From positions 156,318,731 to 156,382,730 of the forward strand of contig CM042693.1 of the NCBI GenBank assembly GCA_023614405.1: a stretch of DNA of 64,000 nt. Reading direction: 5' to 3'. Source of the DNA: Avena insularis (taxonomy: Eukaryota; Streptophyta; Magnoliopsida; Poales; Poaceae). Below the pieces are notes generated by a model. It searched no databases and was not told where the DNA came from. It was given only the letters and a program-made list of their open reading frames with translations. The position numbers and the translations under genes are program-made. The stretch's first letter is position 1. Every line of letters starts with the position of its first letter. Of the stretch, positions 10,664-21,920 are shown piece after piece.

Positions 10664-13600
10664 TGTAAGATCCCTCCTTTGTAAAGGAAAGGATCCCTGT
10701 GATTGCAATGCTAGTCCCTGGATCAATGCTAGCATCCACAGTTTAAGATGAAGTACACAGAAACAAAGGTCATTATTACATATCATTCCAGAGACAAACA
10801 TAGTCTTTTACAACTCCATGGCCACAGGCCTAATACAAGAGTTCAAATATATAATAAGATAAATAAGTCTTCATCTTCATGTGCCACAGGCAAGCATGTT
10901 GAGTGTAGACTCATGACTCCTAATCATCATCAGAATATCCTGCAAAAGTTATAGCCACAGTGGGTCAATACATTTGGAATAGTATTGGCAAGTGATACCT
11001 TAGTAGAATATTGGTGGACTAAATACTATATGCATTTTGGCTAAGTGTAGCTTAGGCTTGCTTTGCTCAAAATAGGTTTTTCCTATCAGTTGAAAACACT
11101 AAGTTTTCTTTGATGAAAATCTTTCCCAAGGAACCACCAATAGACATTGGGGTCCTTCACCCTTGTTCAACCACAAGTTTTTACTTAGAAATTGGGATGA
11201 GGAGATTCTTGATAGCTTCCATGTCTTGATGCTCAAGTTGTCCAATACCATGGACATGGCTAAGTACTTAGATTCTTCCATCTGTAGAGGTTGTGCACTT
11301 TCCCCACAAGACTTGATTTTCACCAAGACAGGACCTTTCAGAAGCCTTCCCTTAGACCAAATGGACGTTGCTCCAACCTATCATCCCACTACCACCAACT
11401 GTCCAAATGGCTAAGTTATTGCAACCTATATGATCCAGGCAGAGCCCATATTGCCAAGTGGCTGCACTAGAAGCTTCTTAACATTTGGCCTCTCAAATCC
11501 CTTTGTTCCTGGGCGGCTTTCCACAAGTGAGATACACAAGGTAAACCATAGAAATGGGCCTTGTGTAACCACTCAACATAACCCATTCCTTCCATTCCAC
11601 CCAGGTGTTTCATTCACATAGTTGTTTTATTAAACCAAAAACATAGTCCAAAGACTTAGAAATATTTATTCATAGCATGAATATATAACCACCCTTGGTT
11701 GGTACTAGCTAGGCTAAGCATGGCATTGTTAAGACTTAGAAATATTTCTAGCAATTCTACAACTTCTAGGATTTCCCAAACATAGCATATAGATCAAAAA
11801 TATCCATGTAAGACTAGCAAAATATTTCTAATGCATATTTGAAAACATAGGAATAAAATCATGAAGCACCACTTGCCTTGGTAGTTTGGAGAGTAGCTAC
11901 AATCCTCACTATCACAATCACTATTTGCACCAAAATCTACACATAAAATGATAGCACCAAATCACATACAAAATAAATACAAGCAAAAATATATGGATGC
12001 ATGCAATATGATATGTGATGATTTTCTATACTCAACAAGACAAGTGCACAGTACTTATTTATAAGCAAGTTCAAAACTTGCCAAACAACCTTTATTTGAA
12101 CATTAAAACATTTCTCAAATAATTAATATACACACAATAGGCCTACACATGTTTCTGTAAAAATAACCATTTTAACAGAAACAAAATATTAAACACATTG
12201 CATATATGGAAAGGGCTTTCTCTCCTGATTCCATTGATATAAAATTTGTCAAATTTGGAAGTGGGAATCAAAAGTTATGAATTAAACAAGTTTTAATATC
12301 TAATAGATCTAATCCAGTTTTTAAATTCAAATCCTAGCCACGCGGCATCTCCTGATTGGACAATACCGCTTCACTCAGGATCATGCTTCCGCACCGTCGG
12401 ATCAAGTTAGATCCAATGCGCCAGATCTAAAGAAAACGATTCGCTCCCGTTCTAATCTACACCCTACGATACAGATCTAACGGTGGACGATGCTTTGACC
12501 AAGGAGTGGCGGCGCGAATGGTCGCTGGCGACGACGGCGCTTCTGCCGGCGATGCACCGGTGATTCTAGAGGGGGCTAAGGGTCGAACAGTGGCTTACCG
12601 AACTCGCGGAATCACGACGAAGCTCAAGGTGTTGCTGGTGTGGGTGGGGGTGTGCTGCAGAGGATGCTGGGGCTCGTCGGAGTTGGAGACAGCGTCGGGT
12701 TTGCACGGACGGCATTTAAGCGACATCGGACACCCTAGCACAAACCAAGGGTATCAGCGAGTGCACAACGCTCAGGCGAACCTGACAGGGTCAAGTAGAA
12801 GGCGCGGGGCGGTCGGCTTTTACCTCAATCTCTCGCCGTAGTTGGAGACGGCGTTGGATTCCCACGGTACTCGTCGAAGTCGACGCTCTGGATCACAAGC
12901 GGATGAACAAAAAGGACCAGGAGGTGCGCAAAGATCAGAGGATCATTCCAGGGTGAACAAGGAGTAGGCGCGAGCACTGGGCTTACCGGAATACCTCGCC
13001 GGAGTTGGCTCTGTTTGTGGCAGTGTAAGAGCAAATACTGACAGCCTGGTGGCGAGGGGAGCGTGCTGTGTGGGGGAAATTGACCGCGGTGGCGAGCTGA
13101 TTAAGTAGCCAGGAGGGGCGAGGGAATTACGCAGCGGATCAATGCCAATCAAGCTAGGAATCAAGGCGGTGTTTCTGGAGGAAACGGCGGTGGCGACGGG
13201 GTCTGCGCGCGCGGGGGTGGAGAAGAAGGTCCGACTGCTCGGGCCCAATGGCGATGTCGGCAAGCGGGTGTGAGAGAGAGAGAAGGGGGAAACCCGGGTG
13301 GGCTGGCTTTTGGGTCGTTTCTGCTGTTGGGCTGGAAAGGTGGCGCCAGGCCTAGTGTTGTTTTCTAATGCCTTTTCTTTTTCTAAATTGATTTCCAGGA
13401 AACATTTTCAAATGATTTCAAAACCATTTGAATTCAAACCTTTTTCCGAATTCTTTTACAGAGTGTAACACTCATAATTCTGGGCATAAAACCATGTGGT
13501 TTCTCTGTACTAGCTTGGTCCTTTTGATCAAATAAAATAAACAGTGATATAGCACTTGATTTGATCAAGTTTTGAAATTGGTTTTAAATCCATATTTATT

Positions 13601-13836
13601 TTGTAGATTTTAGTTTAAGCACTAGCAATCAAGCAAAACAATCTGAGAGCAACAAGGTTTGGTTCTTGAACAAATAACCCCTCCTTGGAAAGTAGCATTT
13701 GATTTAATGTTGATCACATAAAATCATAGCTCTCAAATTCTGTTTTCTTTCAAATGAGTTTGAGTTTTGATCCCTAAATGATATGCATGCATGCATGATA
13801 TGAAATCTTTGAAAACATGATTTTAGGGATGTTACA
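10664..13836 (-). mobile_element. gypsy-1 5' LTR
   Basis: A 3173 bp LTR. On the plus strand it starts TGTAAGATCCC and ends GGGATGTTACA, forming the usual inverted TG...CA ends, and it borders the primer site. Its first few hundred bases (plus strand) match the solo LTR at 25136 in many blocks (GTCCCTGGATCAAT, GCTAGCATCCACAG, GTGCCACAGGCAA), so they are related families. A CpG-rich block lies at 12330-13330, with AT-rich flanks. The small ORFs inside have no domain support. Confidence 0.9.
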
Positions 13837-14251
13837 TAATTACTTTCCTGTAGTTACGGATGTTTGCAGGGGGTTTAATCACAAGTATGTATTAGTCCAA
13901 GTAAGGTCGGTACATTAGCACAGGTTCACCCACACAACACATACAACACCAGAGAAGAGTACTCAGCTATTTGAAGCGAAAGCACTTGACAGAATTCCCA
14001 TGTGTCCACAAAAATGTTTGGTCCTTATAAGTATTTCCACCGGCTTGTCCTTTGCTAATAAAGGATTGGGCCACTTGCTCCGTTTGTTCGTTGTCTTTGT
14101 TATTGCTCCTTGTTTTATTGCCTTATTAGAAAACCACTAAAAATCCGTTTGCTAAGTAGTCACAGGAATTTCCTGCTCCATACCACTGTTCAGCACCTTC
14201 TGCTTCTTGTTGGGATCGACACTCCTATTTATCGAAAGTACTACGATACAC
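13837..14251 (+). mobile_element. Athila-type LTR fragment between two insertions
   Basis: A 415 bp piece matching the 3' part of the Athila LTRs at 37395-37808 and 58402-58815. Shared words include GTTACGGATGTTTGCAGGGG, TTAGCACAGGTTCACCCACA and GAAAGTACTACGATACAC. The left edge is the outer end of the gypsy-1 5' LTR; the right edge is the outer end of the gypsy-2 3' LTR. It is not the LTR next to the primer site at 37842, so it is a second Athila copy or a rearranged part of one. Confidence 0.88.
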
Positions 14252-15470
14252 TATCAACACCCAGATTTTTAATCCTAGATGCTTGTTATGCCATACATCG
14301 CAATCCCAGGATTACCATTTTTGTGTGACATAACAGATTGGATGTCATAGTACATCATCCATTCCAATCCATACATAAGGTCTTACACAAACAAGGATCT
14401 CATGGTCCAGTATTAATACAATTCAAGCAGCGAAATAACGTAATAATAACGATAGCGTAGGCGAAGCTCCATCTTCATGATCACAGGCAATGCTGACGAT
14501 GGCAGATGATCCTAGTTATCGTAACCTTCCTGCAGTCTATCTTCCTGATACTCCTCTTCATAGTCTGGCCATGGGAATAGCCAGGGACAAAGCCATGAGT
14601 ACTCTTTAAGTACTCGCAAACTAGCACTAACAAGTGAAGTTATTTTGGAATAGGAAGTACTAAGCTCTAGGATTATTTTGCAAAAAGCAAGATTTATCTC
14701 TACCGAGTTCAGAAGCAAAGAAAGCTAGTTGAATGTTTTATAACACCTAAGTGGAACTTGAATTTGATATCACAACCCTGTAGTGGTCAAGTCAAGTGAT
14801 AAATCATTTCATAAGTCATTTTGAAAACATCTGACGACAGAACAGTATGGACACTCCAGCTATCCATAACCGCGGAAACGGTTATTTGAATAGTTTGACA
14901 CTCTGCAGAGGTGGTACACTTTCACCAGAACATTCGATACCTCCATCAGGAACAGATCATGAATTCACCATACTCAGTATGCAGATAATCAATCCTAACC
15001 TTTCAATTACACGCCCTAGTATAGACACCTCTCCTGTGAGTTTGGCCTCCCAACCATGACCAACTATCATCTTGGGTACTGCACAGGTGTACAATGTTCA
15101 CAAGGTAGCCTCAGCTCAAACCTTGGCTGCAAGGGAACCCATACTAAGGTATATAAATTTCCAGTCAAGCCCTACCCAAATTTCGGGTATTGTAGTTGTA
15201 CGGTAAAATTGGAATGGTATCGCATCCAGACAACCATCAGTTTTATAAAGGGCTAAGGATTATGCCTTAACATTTTCATCATCAAAATCATCTGGTGTTC
15301 AAGAACACATGTCAAAACATTTCAGTAGAATAACTCATCATTATAAGGTTTTCATAACCATTTTCACCAAGTATTCCTGTCTAAAGTTGATCAAGTTATG
15401 CTTAGCACTAGCATCTATAAGTGGGAGTAAACACTAATGAGGTGTGGTAAACAGGTGTGAACGATCTAAG

Positions 15471-15998
15471 TGTTGTGGATATACCAAATGGGTATACCTA
15501 CGGCATACTGGCAATCCTGGGTGGCTCACAGTTGGTGGTTAGGCCTATGGCATAACCGGGCGGCCCAGTTGCTGATAGACAAGACGGAGGTCTAGCCACG
15601 AGATGAAAGGCGACGTGCCACCACCATAGATGGAAGCCGGAGCCTTGGAGGACACGAAGACTAGTTAGTATTATTCTAGGACTCTGTAACCATATCCGGC
15701 TGGGACTCTCCTTGTAACCCTAGGTCCTGGTGTCCTTATTAGCCAGCCTACGGGAGCCTTTAGGGCATAAGAACACCAAGGGCATAGAACAACTCCCACA
15801 CAGCGAACCCCCGATCCTGTAACTCGGCGTATTGCCATTATAGTGATTTATAGCAGGAGTAGGATCTCGCCACCGTCGTGAGATCTGAATCTGGGTAAAC
15901 TGTGTCACGCCGACCCGGTCGCTCTCCGTCTTCCCCCCACGTCTCTAAACTCGCCGTTGGGATACCCCTATGGCGTACGTGTCGACAAAACCACGACA
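15471..15998 (+). mobile_element. 5' LTR of the non-autonomous element
   Basis: 528 bp, TGTTGTGGATATACC to CCACGACA. The downstream part shares blocks with the LTR at 32607-33144, for example GGGAGCCTTTAGGG, TAACTCGGCGTATTGCC and TAGTGATTTATAGCAGGAG. Confidence 0.92.
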
Positions 15999-16000
15999 GT

Positions 16001-16017
16001 TGGCGCCCACCATGGGG
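16001..16017 (+). other. Primer binding site containing an ATG (non-autonomous element)
   Basis: TGGCGCCCACCATGGGG, two bases after the LTR; the same 17 bases occur at 33147-33163. This type is known from RIRE2/Grande-like Tat elements. The ATG at 16012 lies within the site in a strong ACCATGG context and opens a short frame beginning MGQEAL, the same first residues as in the Tat-like gag at 33158. That frame ends after a few dozen codons. Confidence 0.85.
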
Positions 16018-17720
16018 CAAGAGGCGCTTATAGCACGGATCCGGGCAGGATCCCTCGCCTTCTTCGCAGTCGGCCAAATCGCATCTTCGTCGATGCTCCG
16101 ACTTCGTCATCGCTCTTGAGAGTATTAAGAGGATTTATCATCTCTCCTCTCGAGCGGATGGCCAAGTCGGCGGCGTCACGAAAATCTTCATCATACTTGG
16201 AGCTGAACCGACGAAATTAGCGTTAGCTGGCAGAAGTGGAATATCCTTCAAAGCCGCCACGATTTTCTAGATCTATTTGGGATTCGACGTTCCTGCCGGC
16301 ATTGATCGGATCTATGACCATCTATGTATCCTATGGGTCAACCAAGGGCTGGATTTGTCTGTTCCTAAAAATATGTCGGATTATACGGAAATTAGAGGCT
16401 GAACGACGGTGTCCACAGCTTTCCAGCTGCGATCTCTTTGCGTTACGACCGTTTCTTATTTGCTTTGGCAGCAAGCTAGAACCAGGCCTGAAGTATACGC
16501 ATCGAGTTGGACACTTTTGATCGGTTCCAATTTTTATCTTGGCTTTGGCCACGGGTGGGACAAGGCGGCACGTAATCTGACGAGCTACTACAATAGTTTG
16601 ATTTAACCGTCTCACCTGCTTGGCCTGAGTTCCAAATGAGCAACCATGCAAAGCTTTGCATGGGTTTTCTGCCATGACGCGCTGTCGTGATAGAATATGG
16701 ATTTTCCGCTATGACACGCTGTTGTGGTAGAGCCAGCAGTAGTTTTGGCACATGCGATGTCTTGTTCCAGGAAGGCACGCCTAGGTGCACTGCTGCGGTC
16801 CGGCTTAGTTTCCATTCAAGCAATCTTCATTCCGAATTCGTTGTGGACTGCTTCACATGCTCAGATCTGTCTTCGTCGCAGACAATAAACAATATCGACT
16901 TCTCTCAAACAGCTAAGTATCCTATTTATATTTATTATTTTAATTGTTTATGATCATGAGATTAAGATTGGTTCACTCATATTCTGAGTCTTTTACCGCT
17001 TTCGTTTTGGTCATACCTTTTTCTACTATTTGCCTTGCGCTCGTGAGTATAAACTTTTTACTGGTTTGCCGTTTTAAGGCCCTAGTACCATGCAAAAAAT
17101 CCGCCTTCAGGCGTTAGCTTAAGTTTTCTGGATACACGTTTTCTGTTGTTTTTATGTGGATTCCGGAGTAGTGACTTTTCGGCACTCAAAGCCGGCGTTT
17201 TGGCCTTGGGTTCTGGACGGTGCCATTAGGTATCATCGCCTAAGGACATAGTTCTGTGATGCGAGTCTTCCGTCTCACGAAAGGTCAACCATAAAAATCA
17301 GAATAATGGATAAGTCAGCACTTGCTTAAACAAAATTTTACATAAACTGTTCAAATTAGTTGAGTTTTTTCCTCCTAAACAGTTTTATGTTGTCCAGATG
17401 CTGCATTGTTTCAGCTTTAAAGCATTTGTTTAAAGGCCATGTTTGTTCCGTCTTACATTTGTTTGTTGGACATGATTAAAGGAACAATTTAATACATTTG
17501 TATTTTTATGTTTATATTTCAGGTACGTAACGCTTGGACATTGCCGCGTTCATTGGATTAAGGTGTTTTAAGCCGGATTTTCACTAGGCTTGACACCTCG
17601 AGGGCTGCAATTGCAATTGTTGACCAAGACTTGAGCCGCCTTTAAGGAAGTCGGATTGACGCTTGGGGGCTTGACATCTATAATTTAAGAGCTTTGTCCC
17701 GCCTTGCGTCCAAGCCAGAA
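16018..17720 (+). other. Non-coding internal region of the non-autonomous element
   Basis: No protein domain seen. The short ORFs on both strands (up to about 115 codons) do not resemble Gag or Pol and overlap each other. The composition is mixed, with an AT-rich part around 16900-17530. It probably supplies RNA packaging and size only. Confidence 0.6.
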
Positions 17721-17725
17721 CAAAC

Positions 17726-18070
17726 CTCGGGGGCTACAGTGCGTTGATCTCCAAGATATGGTGAAAGTTCTCTTTGAGCATCAAGCCGGAAAATTCATGT
17801 GATTTCCACCTTGACGCTCGGGGGCTACACCGACATTGAATTTTTGTGAAGTTCTCTCTGGAGCACCAAGCCGAAATAATTTCCAACTTGATGCTCGGGA
17901 TATACACTATTTACATTTTTGCTAAAGCTACTCCGAGAGCACCAAGACGATTTTCCTTTGAAATTCCGACTTGGCGCTCGAGGGCTACAATCGTTTGATG
18001 TACAATTATGCATGTTCTTTTGAGCATCGAGCCGCCTTCGATGATGCCGACTCAATGCTCGGGGGCTACA
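17726..18070 (+). repeat. Array of polypurine-tract-like CTCGGGGGCTACA motifs
   Basis: Copies of CTCGGGGGCTACA or close variants start at 17726, 17817, 17894, 17977 and 18058, spaced 77-91 bp. Each is preceded by a diverged block of the type GAGCA(C/T)CAAGCCG...TTGA(C/T)GCTCG. Weaker copies occur at about 17600, 17667 and 18126. The real polypurine tract at 18517-18527 has the same core, so the array repeats a plus-strand priming-like motif. Confidence 0.8.
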
Positions 18071-18514
18071 TATGGTTATGTCAAGAAACCTTTAAAGAAG
18101 GTGAAAAATCCGGCTAGCGAAACCCGGGGGCTCGACATCAACTTTGCCTTCACGGAAGTTTCACTGGGTTACACGGCTCGATGGCCTAAACGTCCATGAT
18201 ATGAGAGGCTCTAAGACCTTAATTCGGCAGCCTTTACGACCGTGGCCCAGTAGCCGTGATTTTTCCCGCTTACATGTCGTCCGACATGGATGGTGATATT
18301 GAAGACGTTCCTAGAGCTTGGAAGAATCACTAACAATTCGTTAGCAAATTCTCCGCCTTGGATTCACTCGTAGAAGCATACAAGCAACTCTCTGGCTAGG
18401 CTTAGTCGGATGAGAATATGATATGGGAGCTCTCCAAGATTCATCGCGAAGCAAATTGAACGACGTGATACTTACGATCAAAGCTAGACGGAGGAACGCG
18501 AGGATCTTGAAGAA

Positions 18515-18527
18515 CTCCGGGGGCTAC
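18515..18527 (+). other. Polypurine tract of the non-autonomous element
   Basis: ACTCCGGGGGCTAC lies directly before the 3' LTR start at 18528. The G run is the probable plus-strand priming site. Confidence 0.75.
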
Positions 18528-19063
18528 TATTGTGGATATACTAAATGGGTATACCTATGGCATAGTCTCATACCGGCAAGCCCGGGTGGCCGACAGTTGG
18601 TGGTTCGGCCTATGGCATAACCGGGCGGCCCAGTTGCTGATAGACAAGACGGAGGTCCAGCCAGGAGATGGAAGGCGACGTGCCACCGACATAGATGGAA
18701 GCCGGAGCCTTGGAGGACACGAAGACTAGTTAGTATTAGTCTAGGACTCTGTAACCGTATCCGACTGGGACTCTCCTTGTAACCCTAGGTCCTGGCATCC
18801 TTATAAGCCAGCCTACGGGAGCCTTTAGGGAATAAGAACACCAAGGGCATAGAACAACTCCCACACAGCGAACCCCCGATCCTATAACTCGGCGTATTGC
18901 CATTATAGTGATTTATAGCAGGAGTAGGATCTCGCCACCGTCGTGAGATCTGAACCTGGGTAAACTGTGTCACGCCGACCCGGACGCTCTCCGTCTTTCC
19001 CCCACGTCTATAAACTCGCCGTTGGGATACCCCTATGGCGTACGTGTCGACAAAACCACGACA
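18528..19063 (+). mobile_element. 3' LTR of the non-autonomous element
   Basis: 536 bp, starting TATTGTGGATATAC (second base G to A compared with the 5' copy) and ending CCACGACA, followed by CTAAG. Confidence 0.92.
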
Positions 19064-21865
19064 CTAAGTGCAATCTCATGCCTCAGGATGACATCAACAT
19101 TATCTAACTTAGGCCAATTTTTTTGCTCTTTATGCTACCTTCAATTTATCCTTCTAATATCTACAAGTCACTAAGTAAACTCAAATAAATGCTTTAATAA
19201 ATAAATAAAATACTAAGCTTATAAGTAAAACTAGGATTGGGTATCATCAAATGTATCTAACCAAGCATGCTTAATGCATTGCATAGGTTATCTAATTTTC
19301 ATAGTTGCAAGTGTTAGCTTGCATAATTGCAAGTATAAGCTTGCCAAGTCAACTAGTAGTATTAGGCTTGCCTTGAGCAGAGCAGTGGTTGAAGTTCTCC
19401 TCGGCTTCTTCCTCGTAGTATCCTCCTTCCTCCTCGTATCCTTGGTCGGTACTAGCGTCTAGAAATAAATACGATATACACAATCACCAAACAATACTTA
19501 ACTATTTCTATCCATCACACCAAGGTTTTCACTAGATGATATAGGATCATCACAAGCATTACAACCATTAAGGAAAATAGTTTTATTTTCTTTATTTTAG
19601 AAAAGTAATTTCCACTCATTGAAAAACTTCTTAAGGTTTAATATTCTCCAACTAAAACATGGGCTCATGTTTACACATGTCATCACCACATATTTCAGTA
19701 CTTGGGAATGTGATTTAAAGTGGTGTCACAATTTAATAAAGTTTAACCTTTTTATTTTAATTCAATAAAGTGACTAGAATGGCCTATGAGGCATTCTTTT
19801 ATTTCTTGACCATTATTTCTGCATGTAGACCTATATATTTTTATATATTCTGAAAGGTCTTGTTAAATGTGATTTTTGAGAGTTGGAATCAACTCAAAAG
19901 ATTTTGTGGTTGAATTTTGAAAAATGTTTAAATGCAGAAAATCTTATGCCTTATTATTTTTACTATAGAAGATCTACAAATACAAAAGGTTTGAATCCAA
20001 TGGGCTTCGATTAATAACTCCAGTACCTTTCTAACAAAATTGGTTTCATGCATTTTGGTTTAGTGAATCGATATGGGTTGATTTTGAATCTGGGTACAGA
20101 ACCGAGTTTGAAACTAAAAGAATAAACCTAGATTTGAATTACTGGGTTACGTGGGATGCTAACTGGGACGGCCCACTATGCTGGTTAAGTGGCTATCCCC
20201 ACTCGTCAGTGAGACAAAGGGGTGCGAAGCGGTATGGGGGATTTGGACCGCACGATCAAGCTCTAATCGAATAGTTATGGTTCATCGTCCATGTCGGGCA
20301 ACACCGGCGAGAGAGAACCCTAACTCGTCCAGTGGGGGTTATGGTAGGCTCATCGGGGCTCAGGCAATGGTCGGCGACAGGGGGAATGACGAAGTCGACG
20401 ACAACGATAATCCTGGTACTGGCAGGTCCTCCTAGGCGGCTACAATCAACGAATCCTTTCTTCATCCTCCGCGGCAGACTCCGGCCAAATTCTGGCGATG
20501 CACTACTCGCCTTGCTCCGGGGTGAGGTGGGGTGCTTCTGAGAGAGAGGGGAGTGAGATGGTGTGAAGAGTTCGTGCTGTGGTGGCCTTTATTTATAGTG
20601 CCTGAAGGGGACCGACGGGCGTGGGCTGAGCTCGTCGTAGTCGTCGGCACAGCGAGGTAAAGGCATGGGCGACGATAGGGGGCGGTGTTGTGCTCCCTGG
20701 CAAAGTTCAACGACATGGCTATGCGGCGTGGGGCAATGCGAAACAGTCGGAACGTCGCGGTGCTCTAGGCGGGTCTAACGGTGGTTTTAATGTTACACAG
20801 GTGATACGGGTCGCATGGCGGCGAACGGGCGTGACTAGTGTGTTACTGGGGTGGTGGCGATCCTTCTTGCACGCGGCGAGGGCGGCGCGCGGTCTGTGGG
20901 TGTGTGTCGAGGTTGGCGCTCTGGCACGCTCTCGGCTCGCTTGCAGAGAAACTTGGCGCGAGCTTTCCGTGTGTTCCAGTGGCTGGCAAGGCTTGGGGCT
21001 TGGACAGGGGTGGCGATGGATGGTGGTTAGTGTCCCAGACATGGTGGCTAGGCTTGGTGTTGCTCCTAGCTTGCTGAAGACAGTGGAGTGGCAAAGTGAG
21101 CTCGGCATGGTTACCATTCATGGCTATGGTATGCTCACAGTGGTGTTGAAGCTTGTTAATTGAGCTAGATCATCTATTGAGATTGTAGTGTGATCTATAG
21201 GGGGGACAAGGTTGGCCAAAATCACTGCTCCTAATAGTGTTTGATGTTTGTTTGTTTGCTGATTACAAAAGGTGTTTGATGAAATGGCCAAAAGAGATTC
21301 AAGTTTGAATTTTGGATTCAAACTTGGTGGGTGTGTTGGTTACATACTAGGGAGTATCTAGTTAGTTGGATTAGTCAAGGTGCACTGGTTTGGTTGGGTT
21401 TTGAAAATGTGGGATCTTCACATATGAATCGGATTCAATTTTGAATTGTGATTTGAATCAAGTTGCCAAATGTTTCTGCATGTTTGAAAGGTGGGCTTTG
21501 ATTCACTTCTACTTGGTCTAGCAAGGGGTGAAATGAAATGGAAATGTTTCTGTTTGAAATCTTGGACTACAAACACTCAAAGTGGCCTAGTGAGCAAGAT
21601 TGGCAAAAATGACCATTTGCTTTATTTGTTTTGTTTTTGATTTTCTCTTGATTTGTTTCTGCTTGGAAATGTTTTAGATGATGTTGTTTTCATCTTTAAA
21701 CTATTCCTTGCTATTTGGATCAATCACACAAGTCCATTCATGCATTCACACAATTATCACATACACACATGCATTCATATGATTTTAATTAACAAAAGTT
21801 TTTGTTAACCCTAATTTTGGTGATTGGAATGTGATAACCTTGTTCAACATTTTTGGGATGTTACA

Positions 21866-21881
21866 AACCTTCCCTCCTTAA
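21866..21881 (-). other. gypsy-2 polypurine tract
   Basis: Minus strand TTAAGGAGGGAAGGTT, directly before the 3' LTR. Purine-rich and correctly placed for plus-strand DNA priming. Confidence 0.85.
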
Positions 21882-21920
21882 ACAAAATCGTGTCCCGAGA
21901 TTTGAGAAAGAAGAAGAAAA

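Larger units (their letters stand above)
4676..13836 (-). mobile_element. gypsy-1: Ty3/gypsy LTR retrotransposon, 3' end missing from window
   Basis: Read on the minus strand the order is 5' LTR (13836-10664), primer site (10661-10644), two extra ORFs, gag (8783-7644), protease-RT-RNase H (7687-5543) and integrase (to 4676). The integrase is cut by the LTR at 1-4675, so the remaining integrase, any chromodomain, the polypurine tract and the 3' LTR lie left of the window. Protease-RT-RNase H-integrase order and a Met-tRNA-type primer site place it in Ty3/gypsy; similarity to gypsy-2, which has a chromodomain, suggests the Tekay/Del chromovirus group. It inserted into an Athila-type LTR at 13836/13837, so the duplication should include TAATT (13837-13841); the other copy is outside. 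The element is dead: RT catalytic change, frameshift and stop. Confidence 0.9.
15471..19063 (+). mobile_element. Complete non-autonomous LTR element (LARD-like)
   Basis: A 3593 bp element with LTRs at 15471-15998 and 18528-19063, flanked by the perfect 5 bp duplication CTAAG (15466-15470 and 19064-19068). The internal region has a primer site and a polypurine tract but no gag or pol ORF of useful length. The LTR and primer site resemble those of the Tat-like element at 32607, which carries a gag; this suggests a Dasheng/RIRE2-like relation in which a coding element mobilises a non-coding partner (inference). The LTRs differ by roughly 4-5% by eye, including one short indel. Plus orientation is fixed by primer site and polypurine tract. 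Confidence 0.92.
14252..21865 (-). mobile_element. gypsy-2 3' LTR, interrupted by the element at 15471-19063
   Basis: On the plus strand it begins TATCAACACCC and ends GGGATGTTACA; the 5' LTR copy begins TGTCAACACCC at 31729, so the second base has changed G to A here. Without the nested element and one duplication copy it is about 4.0 kb. Segments 14252-15130 and 31729-32606 align closely. A CpG-rich block lies at 20150-21080, with AT-rich flanks including a 10-bp-arm hairpin at 21300-21326. ORFs in the CpG-rich block have no domain support. Confidence 0.85.

Noticed and set aside
15957..16953. Several ORFs of 60-115 codons in the non-autonomous element
   Set aside because: Mutually overlapping on both strands, no Gag or Pol similarity; only the first few codons after the primer site recall the Tat-like gag.
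17726..18070. CRISPR-like regular spacing of a short repeat
   Set aside because: Repeats are short, imperfect and in a plant LTR element; the spacers are themselves diverged repeats.
20178..21163. ORFs up to 157 codons on both strands
   Set aside because: CpG-rich part of the gypsy-2 3' LTR, overlapping frames on both strands, no domain.
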